From: Actinernus sp. WN-2022
Taxonomy: Eukaryota > Cnidaria > Anthozoa > Actiniaria > Actinernidae
NCBI GenBank assembly: GCA_030867875.1
Contig: JAOWCC010001634.1
Location: 8,169,877 to 8,233,876, forward strand
Direction of reading: 5' to 3'
DNA: 64,000 nt
Notes under the pieces: model-generated
The model's input: only the letters and a program-made list of their open reading frames with translations
Told to the model about the DNA's origin: nothing
The model's database searches: none
Position numbers and translations under genes: made by a program
In this document: in pieces, positions 1 through 13,100 of the stretch
Layout: every line of letters begins with the position of its first letter
Numbering within the stretch: position 1 is the stretch's first letter

Positions 1-727
1 CTAGGATAAAAAAATTGCTTTGTTCGTCTGAAAAAAAATTGTAGTGGCCAAGTGTGACAAGTCTAAGATATACCCTAAAATTGAATTTAAAAGGACCGTT
101 ATGCAAGGATCATCTGTCTCTGAAAATCAATAGAGATACAAAAGTACGATCAGAAGTATGGTACAAAAGGTTCCTTTGACACCAGTCTTGGAATATTAAA
201 TTTCCAAATTTTGCCTGTGATGTTTGTATGGGACTGTTCTGGAATAAGAATAGCTGGAATAGTATGTATAAACCTTCGTTTGGGAGCTGTTCTGGAATAA
301 GAATAGCTGGAATAATATGTGTTTTACAAGCATTCATTTGGGAGCTGTTCCCATTCTGGAAAACTTGGAATCCATTCTGTGTATTCTGCTTCTGGAGGCA
401 GATTAACAAGACAATGCTTATCAGTGCTTGGTATTAAGTTTTTATGCTGGTTGTCTGGAGGGTTGGTTTGCTTTCATGTCTTTGTTGCATGTGGTAAATG
501 CATGTGGTTGCATGTGGTAAATGCATGTTGCATGTGGTACATGATTGTACAAAAATTACCTGCCCGGTTTAACTTTTTAGTTGGTAAATGTTGAGCCCTA
601 CTCATTCTGGAATAAGAATATTTTGGAATATACCAAATAACATGCCCTTAGTCTATTGATCAAAATGTCAGTACGTGTACTTCTAAATAGTACATTTTAC
701 TAATTCAACATGTTTCTTTCTTTTCAG
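1..727. other. ELAPOR intron (partial) with short duplications
   Basis: No exon was found here. A segment near 229-290 containing GGAATAAGAATAGCTGGAAT is repeated at about 284-350, and a short GCATGTGGTAAAT motif is repeated at about 485-545. The polypyrimidine tract and AG at 719-727 form the acceptor of the first exon. Confidence 0.7.
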
Positions 728-3700
728 CTTAAAAGAGATGGTCACGTGTCATTCAAGTATCATTTTACAGATAAACTGTACACTGTATTCAGGGTCTTTG
801 TAAGTATTAAATCAAGATCAAATGGTACAAAAACCAGTGGTTTGAAATCCATATCTACTACAAATTGAAGGGCTGTGTGCAAAAACGGCTTAAGGTTACC
901 GGATACCTTCAAAACGAAAAAGATGGAAAAAAAGTGTTTTCACACAGAAATGTAGTTTTAGTAGTAGTGTCTCATATACCAAAAACTCCGTTAAAAAAAA
1001 AAAAATATTGACGGAGAAATACCAAAAGGAAGTTTTTAACCGGAAGTAAAAGGTTCGTTTTGATTGACAGCAGATCGATAAATACATGACAAGTGCTCAC
1101 TCGCCCGTAACGACGGTGTGGGAAATCGGCACATATTAAATTCATTTCATATACCAATGTTTACGTTTATTGAGAAACGTTTTTCCACACACGATTCCAC
1201 AATTCCATCGGATGTTGGCCTTAATTATATCTTACAAAAAGCAAGCAGGATGTCCTAACCCTAAACCATTAGTTTGAAAAACAAAGAAAAAAGAAAAGCA
1301 AAACGAGGCCAAACAATACAATTACAAAGCCAAACAGGAGTCCTCGCAAAACCCGACAAGCGTTCGTATTTTCACTTTCAGACAGAGTGCCGAGTGGTCC
1401 ACATCTGAACATGAAGTAGAATTGATAAGAGCCAGCCGAGAGAATATTTGTTTCCAAGAAAGCTTAGATGGAAACGTAGTCTGGCGGTGACCCTGAATCG
1501 GTTGAACCACGCCTGTTTCAGACGCCTGCAAATCGCTGTCTCCTCTACTAACTATGCTGGCATTCAAGGCGTGATCTCTATAGGTGTTCACCTTGGCTTT
1601 GCCCCTCGAGGTCTTTTTGTCTTTCCCATTTTTCTAGCCTGGGAAACCAGCTGACTCTTACCGCTACCATTTTTCAAGTCACACAAAAGAAAAAAAATTC
1701 TCGATGCGGCGCGTTGCTTTGATCGGAAATCAACATTGGCGGGAAATCTTGACAGATAGTTGAACTGTGATGAGAAATGATTGGCCAAGAGCTCGCTAAT
1801 TGTTGGAGAGGCGGGGCTTCAGATTCACGCACGACAGACGGGTATATTTTTTGAAGTGCTATTTTCTCGCTTTCGATTTTCAATCAAAATAGAGTTTTAA
1901 AAAAGCTCCCACTCAAGAGAAATTTATTCGATGTCTGCGAAATTTTCAAAAAATGTCAATTGATATCTCGGCTGCAAAACCGTGTCGGGGAATTGGGAAA
2001 TTCTAAAATTAGAGCTCTTGACGACGTTTCCGGCATATCTACTCGGATTATTTTTCGCCTTTTCACGGAAAGCATGATAACTTTTGAACTAACTCAAATT
2101 TTGAAATTCCCCGACACGGTTTTGTAATACGATCCTCTGAAATACGACGAAGCAAACAGATTTTTAAACTTTAAAATATTTTCGGAGTCGGAACTTCTGA
2201 AAGCCATCTCACTAGATCGGAGAAACGGGATGGTGGAAAATTCGAGATTTTCAAAGAACTCAAAACTTTTTATGTATTCTTGTAGCCAATTTTATAAGCT
2301 TTAAAATGATACATGAATGATTTATCTATGATGTTTTCTCGAGGCGCTACATAATTTAGACTGGAAACGCACCCTGAAGGTATCCGGTAACCTTAAGTGA
2401 CTCCTGATCACATTCTAGATTCTCCCTTACAAAACAAAGAATTTGAGGTTTTTTTCAAGGTTTTTCTCGAACCTCCAAAGACAAAAAGGTTGCTTCCTTG
2501 AAGAGGTAAAGTCTGGATGGAGACATTCTAGTGCTGTTACTGGCTGGTGGGTTTATGGAAAACTTCATTTGGATGTTTTGACCATTTTCAGTTAACAGGC
2601 AGCTGTGCACTATCAAACAAGACATACAATGTAATTTCAGGTTTCTACATGTACATGTAGCTAGCAGAGCTATTTTGCTGTTAGTCGTAAACTTCATACA
2701 TTGTACATGTACATTGTATGTTCGGCAATAGCTGTCTACACTGAATTCCTAAACTCTGGCTTCAGATACTTGTGTTTAAAAGGTAAATGTCTGAATTTCA
2801 CAAGATTTAAGTTGCTTTGACAGCGACTGCCAGTGTTCTGAATTCAACAACATTTGGGTTAAATATTGGCACTAATTAAACTTCATTTTCCTGTACATTC
2901 TCCCATCTTGCACAGTGTCCTTCAATTTCTGGAAAATGTTATTATAGCCAAAGGTTGACAACCATAAATAATGTGTTGTATCTTTCAGTTACGTAATGAC
3001 CAGTGCAGAGCATCTGCCTCGCACAAGAACAACATCTACCCCACGAACACAAATGAAAATGAGTGGGCTTTAGAAAAGGTAAAAAGTATTAAAATTGAAT
3101 TTTCTTGTACTTTAATTCATGCATGTACATGCGTTTTATTACATTATTTTGTAGTTTTTGTTGAACACGAAAAATGTTATGCAGGCATCTTCCTGACTTA
3201 GGGTAGGTGTGAAATGATACATCAGAAAATGTGTCCTTTGGAAAATGTTAAGTTCTACATGTAAGTAGAGTAAGAGACTTACAATGGACATGTAGAACTT
3301 TACACATGTACATTTTCCAATGGGTCAAAACTTTCTATAAATTATGAAGTGCATACATGTATGTTATGCCATATCAAAAACCCTCTTTCTATAGGTGTTG
3401 TGATAAAAATGTAAAGATTTTTTGCTAGATGTGATGTTATTTTTGCTGTTGGCTGTCAACTTAAATTAGCCCAAAAATGGGGTGATTTCCTCTTTTGTGA
3501 TGGCCTGGAATTAACTTTCAATCAAGGCACCAACCGACGACTAACCAAAAACAATTGGTTGCCAAATCATAGGTTTTGTTTCATTTTTCTCTCTCAAATG
3601 TTCATCCAGCAGTAAAAAATGCAGTTCCAGACCTTTCTTTGCATATAACATAGGGAAGACTACATGTATGAATTAACAGTAGAGAAGGAAAGACTGACAT

Positions 3701-4184
3701 AAACCATGCTACCTCTGTTGGGAGAAAGGGCTGAAACAATATGGCACCCAGTAAATAATAAACACAGGGATTAAAGAATCACAACTGCCAAGTGTACCAT
3801 GTTTTGCTACATTTCATGTGTTACCCTCAATCGATTTTTCTTAAAAGTAAAACAAAAGCTACACTTGTAGCAAAAGGTAATAAGTTACCAGCTGACGACC
3901 AGTTCCTGGTCACCAACACTACAATTTTTAGTCGCATTGGCACCCAGTTTGTCCCAATTTCATGTCTTATTTGTGTCCATCAACTTCGAGCACTGGTGTG
4001 CTAATACAGTAATTGTGATTTTGAATGTGAAATTGCTGTTAGTGTGCTAATTATGCCTTGTAATTATGTCATGAGATTCCATTGAAAGCTGGCCGTAATC
4101 TGATCACCTGGGAAGTTGTAGCCATTACATATGGTTCACATCAGAAGAGGGATCCTGTGTACATCAGTGAAATAGAAATACAAG
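728..4184 (+). CDS. ELAPOR: ELAPOR exons 1-3 of the window: N-terminal ectodomain portion
   Basis: Exons 728-799 (24 codons), 2989-3078 (30 codons) and 4076-4184 encode window residues 1-91. The order LKRDGHVSFKY, LRNDQC, WEVVAI and ISEIEIQG follows the family's non-Cys-repeat segment just before the first Cys-rich repeats. The acceptor of the third exon (AG at 4074-4075) has a weak pyrimidine tract, but it is the only one that restores the frame and the conserved text. The first exon starts in phase 0, so the upstream exon should end on a codon border. Confidence 0.88.
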
Positions 4185-7100
4185 GTACAAATGCAATGAT
4201 TGGTTCCCAGATCTATAGTACATGTACATGCATATCAGTAGGGAAAATTCCAATTAATGCCTGCAATTAAATAATTTCCAGCAATGCTGTGTTACTGTAC
4301 TTTAATACTGAAAACAATTTTAAGAGATGTTATTTGATGTGCAGTACAAGCAAGTCTGCACACAACATTTATTTAATATTGCTGACTGTACAATAATTTA
4401 TTGTGTTTGCTTTCTTGGTGTTATTTTAGCACTATTGTCGGGTATTGTTGGTTAACAATTACTATTTTCTGTATTAGGTGTGGCATACACATCTGAGTGT
4501 CAACCATGTGAAGCTGGAAGTTTTGCAGAAAATGAGGGATCCTCTGAGTAAGTTTTAGCAGTGTTTACAATAATATTGAAGGGCCATGCGCAAAAGGGAC
4601 ATCAGTGACAATTTCATAAACTCAAATATTAGGAAAACCCACATTTTCTCTTCTTGCTAGTTACGAGAGCCTTTCAGAGTGAAGACGAATTTATGACAGC
4701 CCAAAACAAGCAAGTACAACATTAATGTGATCAAGCCATTTCTATAGAAAACATTATTTTGTTATTGTTTGTTATTTCGAGGGGTTGGGGGGGGGGGGGG
4801 GGGGGGGGGTTGGTTAAGAAGGCTCTTTAGAAGAGTGTGCAAGTGCTGTTAATTTGTTTTAAGTTTCGGCAGGGAAATGCTTTCTGTAGATAAAATAACT
4901 CTTGAAGAAGGATTGTTTCTCTTTCACTCAGAAACCAGGCAGGAGAGACAACACTGAAGCATCGAAGAGCGGAGATTTGTGTCTGAATAACAGACTAACA
5001 TTTCAAAAGAAAACCAATCATGAATTACTTCCCTCAGTTCGTTATTGGCTCATTGCATTTTTACTTGCTCCCGTGATTGGCTTTGTACAGTAATTACTTT
5101 GGATTTGGTTGTATGACACTAAACTGAAAACGTATTGTTTGTTTTACTCTTCAGCTGCAAGATGTGTCCAGAGAACTCTTTCTCAGCTGAAGGAGCCAAG
5201 AAGTGCTCAAAGTGTAATGAGGTCACTGAATTTGCTAGTGAGTACAGATGCATTCTGTTAACTGGTCAAGGCCATGAGACCACAGCTTACAGTGTACCTA
5301 TTTATCTTTGCACTGTCTAGTAATCATGTGTATATTAAGACTACATGTATGTGAAATTACTTTCATCACAAAGTCATTAGTACTCCTTTCATTTCCCTTC
5401 CCCATTCCCCACAAAAAAGTCACCAGGTGGAAATACATGTACATGTAGTTTACATGTAGTTTTACCGTAGTTGACATGTTATAAGCTGCACCCCCAACTT
5501 TGGCAACCTCACACCATCTTGAACGTAGAATGGCAACATGGACAATATTTTAGGCTCCAATATGGCAGACAATGAAGCCATGTTTTTGTGAGTTTCGAAC
5601 ACATTTTGAAATGTTTTTGGAAATACTCTACTATAAGCCGCAACATAAATGTACATGTACATGTACCTCTATCTTTGGGAATTAAACATATTTTTTCAAC
5701 ATTATGTGGAAAATTCCTGCGTGGGAAGAAGTTTGGTAAAAATGGTATCAGAGCGAGGACAGTTGTCCCAAAGATCACAAAAATGGAGTCGGTCAACAAT
5801 GTCTTAGTTTCTGTCGTACCACACTGTTGTGTTCTTTTGTATGATAAGGAAATGAACATTATTTCCACCATTGACTGTAGATTGTTCTCTTCCTGTGACA
5901 AGCTGGGACACTGGCCTTGCTTTGATGCCTTTATGAATAAGGACAATAATTACATGTATATTTAATTTCATTATTACTTTGAAAATTTGTGTTCAGCTCG
6001 TGGTTCTAAGAACTGTACACTGAGGAAGGCATGCAGCCAGCAAGACTACTACCAGACCAGGACTGCATGTGACAGTGACCATAAGACACAGGTCAAGTAC
6101 ACCTGGATTGAACCCAAGATCTGCCGTGATGATGTCAAGGGTGCTGTACACCTTCCTGCCTCAGGAGCCAAGGAAGACTGCCCCCCCTGTAACCCAGGCA
6201 TGAAACTGAATGACACTGGATGCATATTCTGCCCTGCCAATCATTATAGTGATGGCATAAAAGGTACCTGCACCGCAAGGACATGGTTAATGCTTGCAGG
6301 AAAAGGACGCTGTAGGAGCAGGGATTCATATTGTTATCAGACAGCAGACTGCTACTGCTGTTTTACTTACAAATACAATATTTCGTTTTTCAAAAAACGA
6401 TATTGCTGATTGCTGGCAAAACAATATTGCTCATTTGCAAAAAAATGTCTGATAGAAAACAAAAAATGTGAAGGAGAATTTAGAATGTGATCAAGAGTCA
6501 CTTATGCCCTTTTTCCGTCAAGGTCTTCAATTATTGACAAATAGTATAAAATTACAACAAAATCCCTGTAGAAGCAACCAATTTATTACACACTTGTGGC
6601 TTTTGCACTAAAATTAATTGCTGATCAAACTACTTACTACAATGTGTATATACATGTACATGTACAGTTTACTATCATAGTGACTCAAAGCACATTAAAT
6701 TTTAGTTATTGAAGTATTTTGAGGGTGTCGTCTCAGGAATACATGTACATAAATGTACGTTGTCAGTAGGAATTGAAACAAGGGGCTACACAGTGAACAT
6801 TTTACAGGCAGCTTATCAACAATCATTAGGTGTAAATGCCATAAATGAAGGGAAATTTGGGTAAAACAGGTGGGTACTGCCCTATTGGATGACTTTTGTA
6901 AAATAAATGGTTTTGAAAGGAAAGTACATGTGGGGCTGTACAGGTCATGTTAAATGTTTTTCTCTCCATTATACTTACCAGCTTTCATGTTATTTTAGAG
7001 TGTGCAGCATGTCCTGTGTCCACTTCACCCATATATGGCTATGACTTGAGGTGGTGGAGAAATATCCCACCTAACATGAGAGCCTCCTGCTTTTCCATCT

Positions 7101-10100
7101 CAGGTATGAAAAGATACTGGTATTAAATTACCCATGTGTTATGTGTTACATAATTTCGAGTTAATGTTGTTGATCACTGTTAACTTGTTTATTTTAGTGA
7201 GTGAGTTACTTAATGTTTTTAGATTAGAGAATGTACAGGAACAGCCATTGTTTTTGATATTCTCTAAAAGTTATGATTATTTCCCCTGCAGACCGAGGTT
7301 GCACTTCCAAGCAGGGCTGGCAGTTGACTGGGCAGTATATCAGTAGTGGTATTAACCATGCTGATGATGTCTACCTTGTGCTGCGACTAACCACCAAAGG
7401 CTTTGGTGCCCCTCAAGGGAAACGAGGGCAGTTCGGAATGATCAGCTTTGTGTTTGAGCTGGACTGTGAGGGTCATTGTATCTTTAAGTTTAAGCAGGTA
7501 ATAATCAGCTGCTAATTAGCTGCCACTCGCTTCCCACGGTGGTTAGCACACCTTAATTGACTTTTACATGTACCGTATTTGACCGCGTACAAGCCGCACC
7601 CTGCGTATAAGCCGCACCCCCACTTTTTGGTTTCAATCTAACCTCAAGTTCAAATTGAAAACTTAAATGAAATATACCGCGTATAAGGCGCACCCCGAGT
7701 TTAGAACATCACAGCAAAAAATATTATCTGACTTTCTCTCAAAACTTCAAACAACTGATTCTTTTTATCTAAAATACAAATGGTGTTAAAATAAACTCCT
7801 CGAAACTTGGCCCGACTGTACTGCAATCACACTGGCCCGTTTCAAACGTTGTGCTATTGCCGTGTCTAATTCAAAACAAAGTTTATTCTGACACTTTAGA
7901 TTTGTAACAGTTATCGCTGTAACAGTTATCGCTGCTGTGGTATCAAGTTGATTTATAGTATAAAGTGCGACTTCAGTTCGACATGTGAAATTCTACGTGA
8001 CTTTTTGCTAAAGTGTAATTCAAACTATCTAAATTCACAAAGAATGTTCAAGGAAAATGCTTACCTGTTATACTATAATAATCGTTTTCATCGGTTTTAT
8101 ACGTGGTTTAAGATTGATATACATGGTCCAAAAAAGGCTCGGGGAAGTTTCAAAAACATTTCTATGGATGTTTGGCTTACTGAGCGCGCAAATGTGAGCC
8201 GATCGTAATATGCTAATTTACATCTCTTGTGCATTTGTTGACGTCGTGAATTGACGTAGATTCAGAATTCTCACTCGATCCTGCTCAGTTAAGCTTGGTA
8301 GAATATTCAAAACATGTCTCTGTTGAACAAGTCTTATAAATGTTTTAAAAGTTATGTTTTTTAGATTGTTAGGATCTTAAAACTATTCTACTGTAAAGCA
8401 ATTAAAACACCCGAGGTAGACGAGATTGCACCATTCTTGCGAGTCATGTCGGTTTCTGTCTCCCGGTACTGCGTAGTGTCGTGGGAAAATTTCTCTGGAA
8501 CATTAAAATGTCAGAGTATCGGATTTATTGATCACAAGTCAAATCAAACAAACTCAAAGAAATAAGCATTCTGTCTTATGGAACAATGTCCTTAGACAAA
8601 AGTTTACGGATTAACACGGTTTTCCGTCTTAGGGAACAGGTCTTTAGAAGGCAGTGAAGCGTTCAGTAATAACGTGATTCATTTGATGGGAAATTTTGGC
8701 TAATTATTTTATTTTACTCGAACTTAAATCTGAAAAAGCCCGCTTATAAGCCGCACCAGGACTTCAGGGAGGAATTTTTTACTTTTTTCCAAAATGAAAA
8801 CGAAAATACCCCGCGGCTTATACGCGGTCAAATACGGTAGTTGATCATACCAGTGGTTACCTTCCCCCTTCCAATGCAGATCAACACTAGTTTTTACAGG
8901 AACATGTATTGTTAAAGTTTTCCAGCATGTATAAGATGTAATTAACTCATCTGAGGACTACAGCGAGGAGGAGCAGCACAATACTTCTCTCAGTATTCCC
9001 CATAATTTTATGTGCCAATGGCAAGCCTTTTTGCTAATCATGCAATTCTGAAGCACCAGCTACTTAAATTGACAACTGACAAGAGTAGAAGTTACTAATG
9101 TATTGAACCATTCCAATTCCTCTTTAATGTGTGTGTTTCATTTGTCTACTGAAAAATGTCTGGTCAAACTGCCCTCTGTTCAACAACAGAAGGTTTTCCA
9201 ATAATGAGCCAAACATGAAAAAAATGGACTTTGTAGAAAACAACAATTTGGTATGAAATCAAATTTTAATGAATAAATACTGATAATGCAAACAGATATT
9301 TCATAAAGATATTATGAATATTCACTAGCCTCAGGCTTATTAAATGTATGGTATAAGGGTTTGAGAAATGTTAACAATCATTATAAGTAATACATGTAGC
9401 ATATGGCATGATGTTGATTAGTTTTACTAAACCTCCCAAGGCTTGAGGGACATTTAGTCACTAATCAACCGAGGAAGTAGGAGAGTAAAACAAGAACACT
9501 TTTGGCTGATTCAACAAGTTCAACATGAATATGTTAATTGTTCACTTCATCTATTTGTTAGCTATTATGCACTCCAGTTGACTAAATATTCAAAGAGCAT
9601 GCAAGGATTTTAATGTTTATGGTTTTAAGTATCCCACATGGAAGAAGCGGGCTTGAGAAATGAAGAGAATAACGTGCATATTGAAATAGGTCATCCCACA
9701 TGGATTACATTGAAGGTTATGATGAAGACCGGTCAGTGTGGATTCAATGTTTTTTACCTGGCAGTGCAGGGCTAGTCAATTATGCCAGAGGGGAGCAGGA
9801 GTTTATGCTTTTTACCCTGATGTCCAGCCTGCATTCTCTTCTATTAAAGACCCTGTGTCCGAGCCCATGGTGCTTTGCGCCAATGTTATGATTAGTTTGT
9901 TTATCAACAGCTGCATAAATTAAAGGCCAGCTTTTAGGCGAACTAAAATGCTCTTGATTGTTTATAAGTTCATAAAATAATGAAATACACATACACTTTG
10001 GATAATGAATTTCATAATTACTACCGAATTAAAAACCCAATTGAGCCCACGAATTTCCCCCGGATGCTTTGAATATGATTTGAACAGTACTCGGCAGGAA

Positions 10101-13100
10101 GCCAGTTCTGCCTTTAGATTCTAATTCGGTTTATGAGTGCGACTTTTCACAACTCTACAAGCAAACCCATACTGTTGCTACCTTGTATTCATGTCTCCAG
10201 TATTGCTTAGCTGTATTTGAAGATCTCTACTTTCCTTGCGAATTATATATTTTGAGTGCAAAATGAAATGTCATACTCGCACTTGAGTCAAACTCACAGT
10301 GAAGTAACAGCTGAATTCGGCAGATTGGAGTTTGATCCGCGGTCGTAGTTTTCGTAGCAAGACTTTCTGGACGTACTGGAGTATGAAAAAAAAGGTTAAG
10401 GACATTGCTTTCTCTGCTAATAAAAATGCAAAACATATACAGATACTTAGCCGTGTGAAATTATAATTCCCATTACGAATGGTCTTGATGCCAGAAGTGG
10501 TTGCTTTGTGCTTTGTATTTCCAACGAAGCCCACCGGTCCCTTAGTGCAGCAAATCCCCGGGAAACTCACGTAGTAGTCCTTTTGAACCACAAGTGTTCT
10601 CTTGTAGACCTAGAAAAAGTAAAATGTGGACTGCTGAAGGATTATTTGTTGAATAGCTTCTCTTCGCTGTCTGACCTTTCTTCAACATTCCTCTACTCAC
10701 CACTCTAGATCGGGATTTGAAGAAATATTCTACTAAAGTTTCATTTTAAAAGGTATAAAATTATATACAAAAGTTAAGAGAAAAGAAAGTCAGTTAAGCA
10801 TATAGCCTATTCACTCACGGATAAGCCGCACTCGTGGATAAGCCACACCCCGAGTTTAGAAGCTTGATTCAGGGAAAAACGTTTTTTGGAAGAATATCAA
10901 ACGTACATGTACATTGTATAAACCTTCATCGGACTTTCAAACTGGAGAAAACTCCAACATTGTACCTGTAATTTCAGCTCTGAAATAGTATAAACTTCAT
11001 GTCTACATGTACGTACCGGTACTTAGATATACAATTTATATTTCCATAGTGTTTGTTTACCGGGATCTGTTCATTCAGGTCACCTTTTAGATTGAATTTT
11101 ACATGTCAACGAAGCCAACAACGTGCTCACGTTCGTCCGTAGCTTAGTAACCTAGAAGTTAAAGAAAGAAACTGGAAGTTTTGTTTTCGCTAAACGAAGT
11201 CAAAACAACATGGAGTAGTTTGCTTTTTCATCAGCTGTCTGTTGCTATCATGCCTAAAAGGATATCCGGAAGCCATCTATTGGAGAAAACTTGTTACTCA
11301 AAGAGAGGTGGAAGATCTGTTCGACAAATTTGCTGTTAAAGTGCAAAGCTGCAAAGAAGCATTGTGCCATTTAGCGTGGTATTTAATCGCTTGCAGAGGA
11401 ACAAATATTCACAACATAAACGAATCTGTTTGGAGCCACCAAACTTGCAAAAGCAAGGGCCAGTGCTTACTTTCTTTTGGTTTGGTGTAGTATTTATTAG
11501 TATAGCTTAGTATTTCTTTTAAATGTTAATTTATGGAAATTTCCGGAGATGTTCTCGCAAATAAGCTGCACCCCCGATTTTAAACGAAGATTTCAGGTAA
11601 AAAGGTGCTGCTTATCCGTGAGTGAATACGGTATACCTATGAATAATTACACGATGGCCCAAACTAGGGATGGCATTCGAAAGATTCGAGGGTAACATAA
11701 TAACACCAATCTTTCTGATTTTCGCACCATGGGCTCGGACACAGGGTCTTTAAGCGAACCTTTTGCATAAACATTAGGTATGATTAGTTACTAATTGTAC
11801 CTAATGTTTATGCATGAGGTTCGATAAGTAGCAGTGATCAGGGCATTTAGTCAATTAGAGATTAAATGTCCCTCTTGGAACAATGAAAACTAATGTAAAA
11901 TAATATAACAAATTATGTACTGTACAGCAGGTTTTTATTTGATAAAGGATTACCACATGTATAGAGGGCTAATTTAATTTTGTGAAGGACACCATCTCAT
12001 CGAATGAATTTATGGAACATTTTTTCAACTGGAAGGGTTCAAAAATGAAATGCAACCCTGGGCAATGGAGTCAGCACACAAAGTAGTAACAACTTAGTAT
12101 TATAATATTTATTTAATGTTGTCTCTTTCAGACGGTCGGGTACAAGGGCCAGTCAGTAATTCAGACCTGGAAAGGAAGCCACACCAAGACTAAGTACTCG
12201 TAAGCATCCCAGAGTTAGCGAGGACATAATTTAAAATAGAGAGAGTTCAGACTATAAAATGAAGTCTCGGTCTAATTGCATGCTCTTTTTTTAGGAATGC
12301 ACGTACATGTATACACATGATCAGATTAATTAAGATATTAGAACTTAGTTGCTTGCTGCTTTAGAATGTATATGTCAACACCTTGTAATGTCCATGGTTG
12401 TCACTAGGATTTGGCAGTAAGGTCAGGCAAAGTCAGAAACAAATGGGGAAAAATGTTTGAGACTCTGTGAGGGCGTTTATATTGCAAGTTATATATAACC
12501 CAGTGAGTGGCATCTGATCCAGTGGCTAAATTTAGTTGGGACTTGATATGAGAGTGAAGCAATATTTTTGTGTTTTTTTGGCAGGGGGGGGGGGGGGGGG
12601 GGGGGGGGAGGGAGAGAGGGAGAGCACAAGCAAGGGGTGGGCAGTTTCTTGGGGAAGGGGTTCCCTTTATTTGACCCTCTGGTGACAACCTTCATGTCTG
12701 TAAATGTTCGTTTTTTTTTCAAAGCCACACTTGTACATGTACGTGAGTTCATTTAATATAACTTATATTCATTAAGTGTATGCTTTCATTTGTTGAACAG
12801 CTTCATTGTTACATCCCAAGAGCATGCCAGCTTCTCTTGGAGTTTCCAGAAAGTAGAATCAGAGTACAGTTTTGAGAGTGGCTCACGCAAGTATCCAAAT
12901 GACAGGTAGGACAGGCCTCAAAATTAGCCTCTCACACTCGCAAAATGCAAGTAGAATACAAGTAAAATCTCATGACAACTTCGAACTGTTTCTGCAGTGT
13001 AGTAGAATTTTGCAGAACTATTTGTTGTTGCTAGTGAAAGGAAAGGAAATATCTTAGCAATATTGTAAATAGTTTCAAGCTAATCTAACCTTTTCCCTAA

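Noticed and set aside
5509..5965. Overlapping ORFs of 125 and 145 codons on opposite strands
   Set aside because: They lie in an intron between verified ELAPOR exons and have no domain or splice support.
12404..12752. Proline-rich and glycine-rich ORFs
   Set aside because: Created by the poly-G run inside an interspersed repeat.
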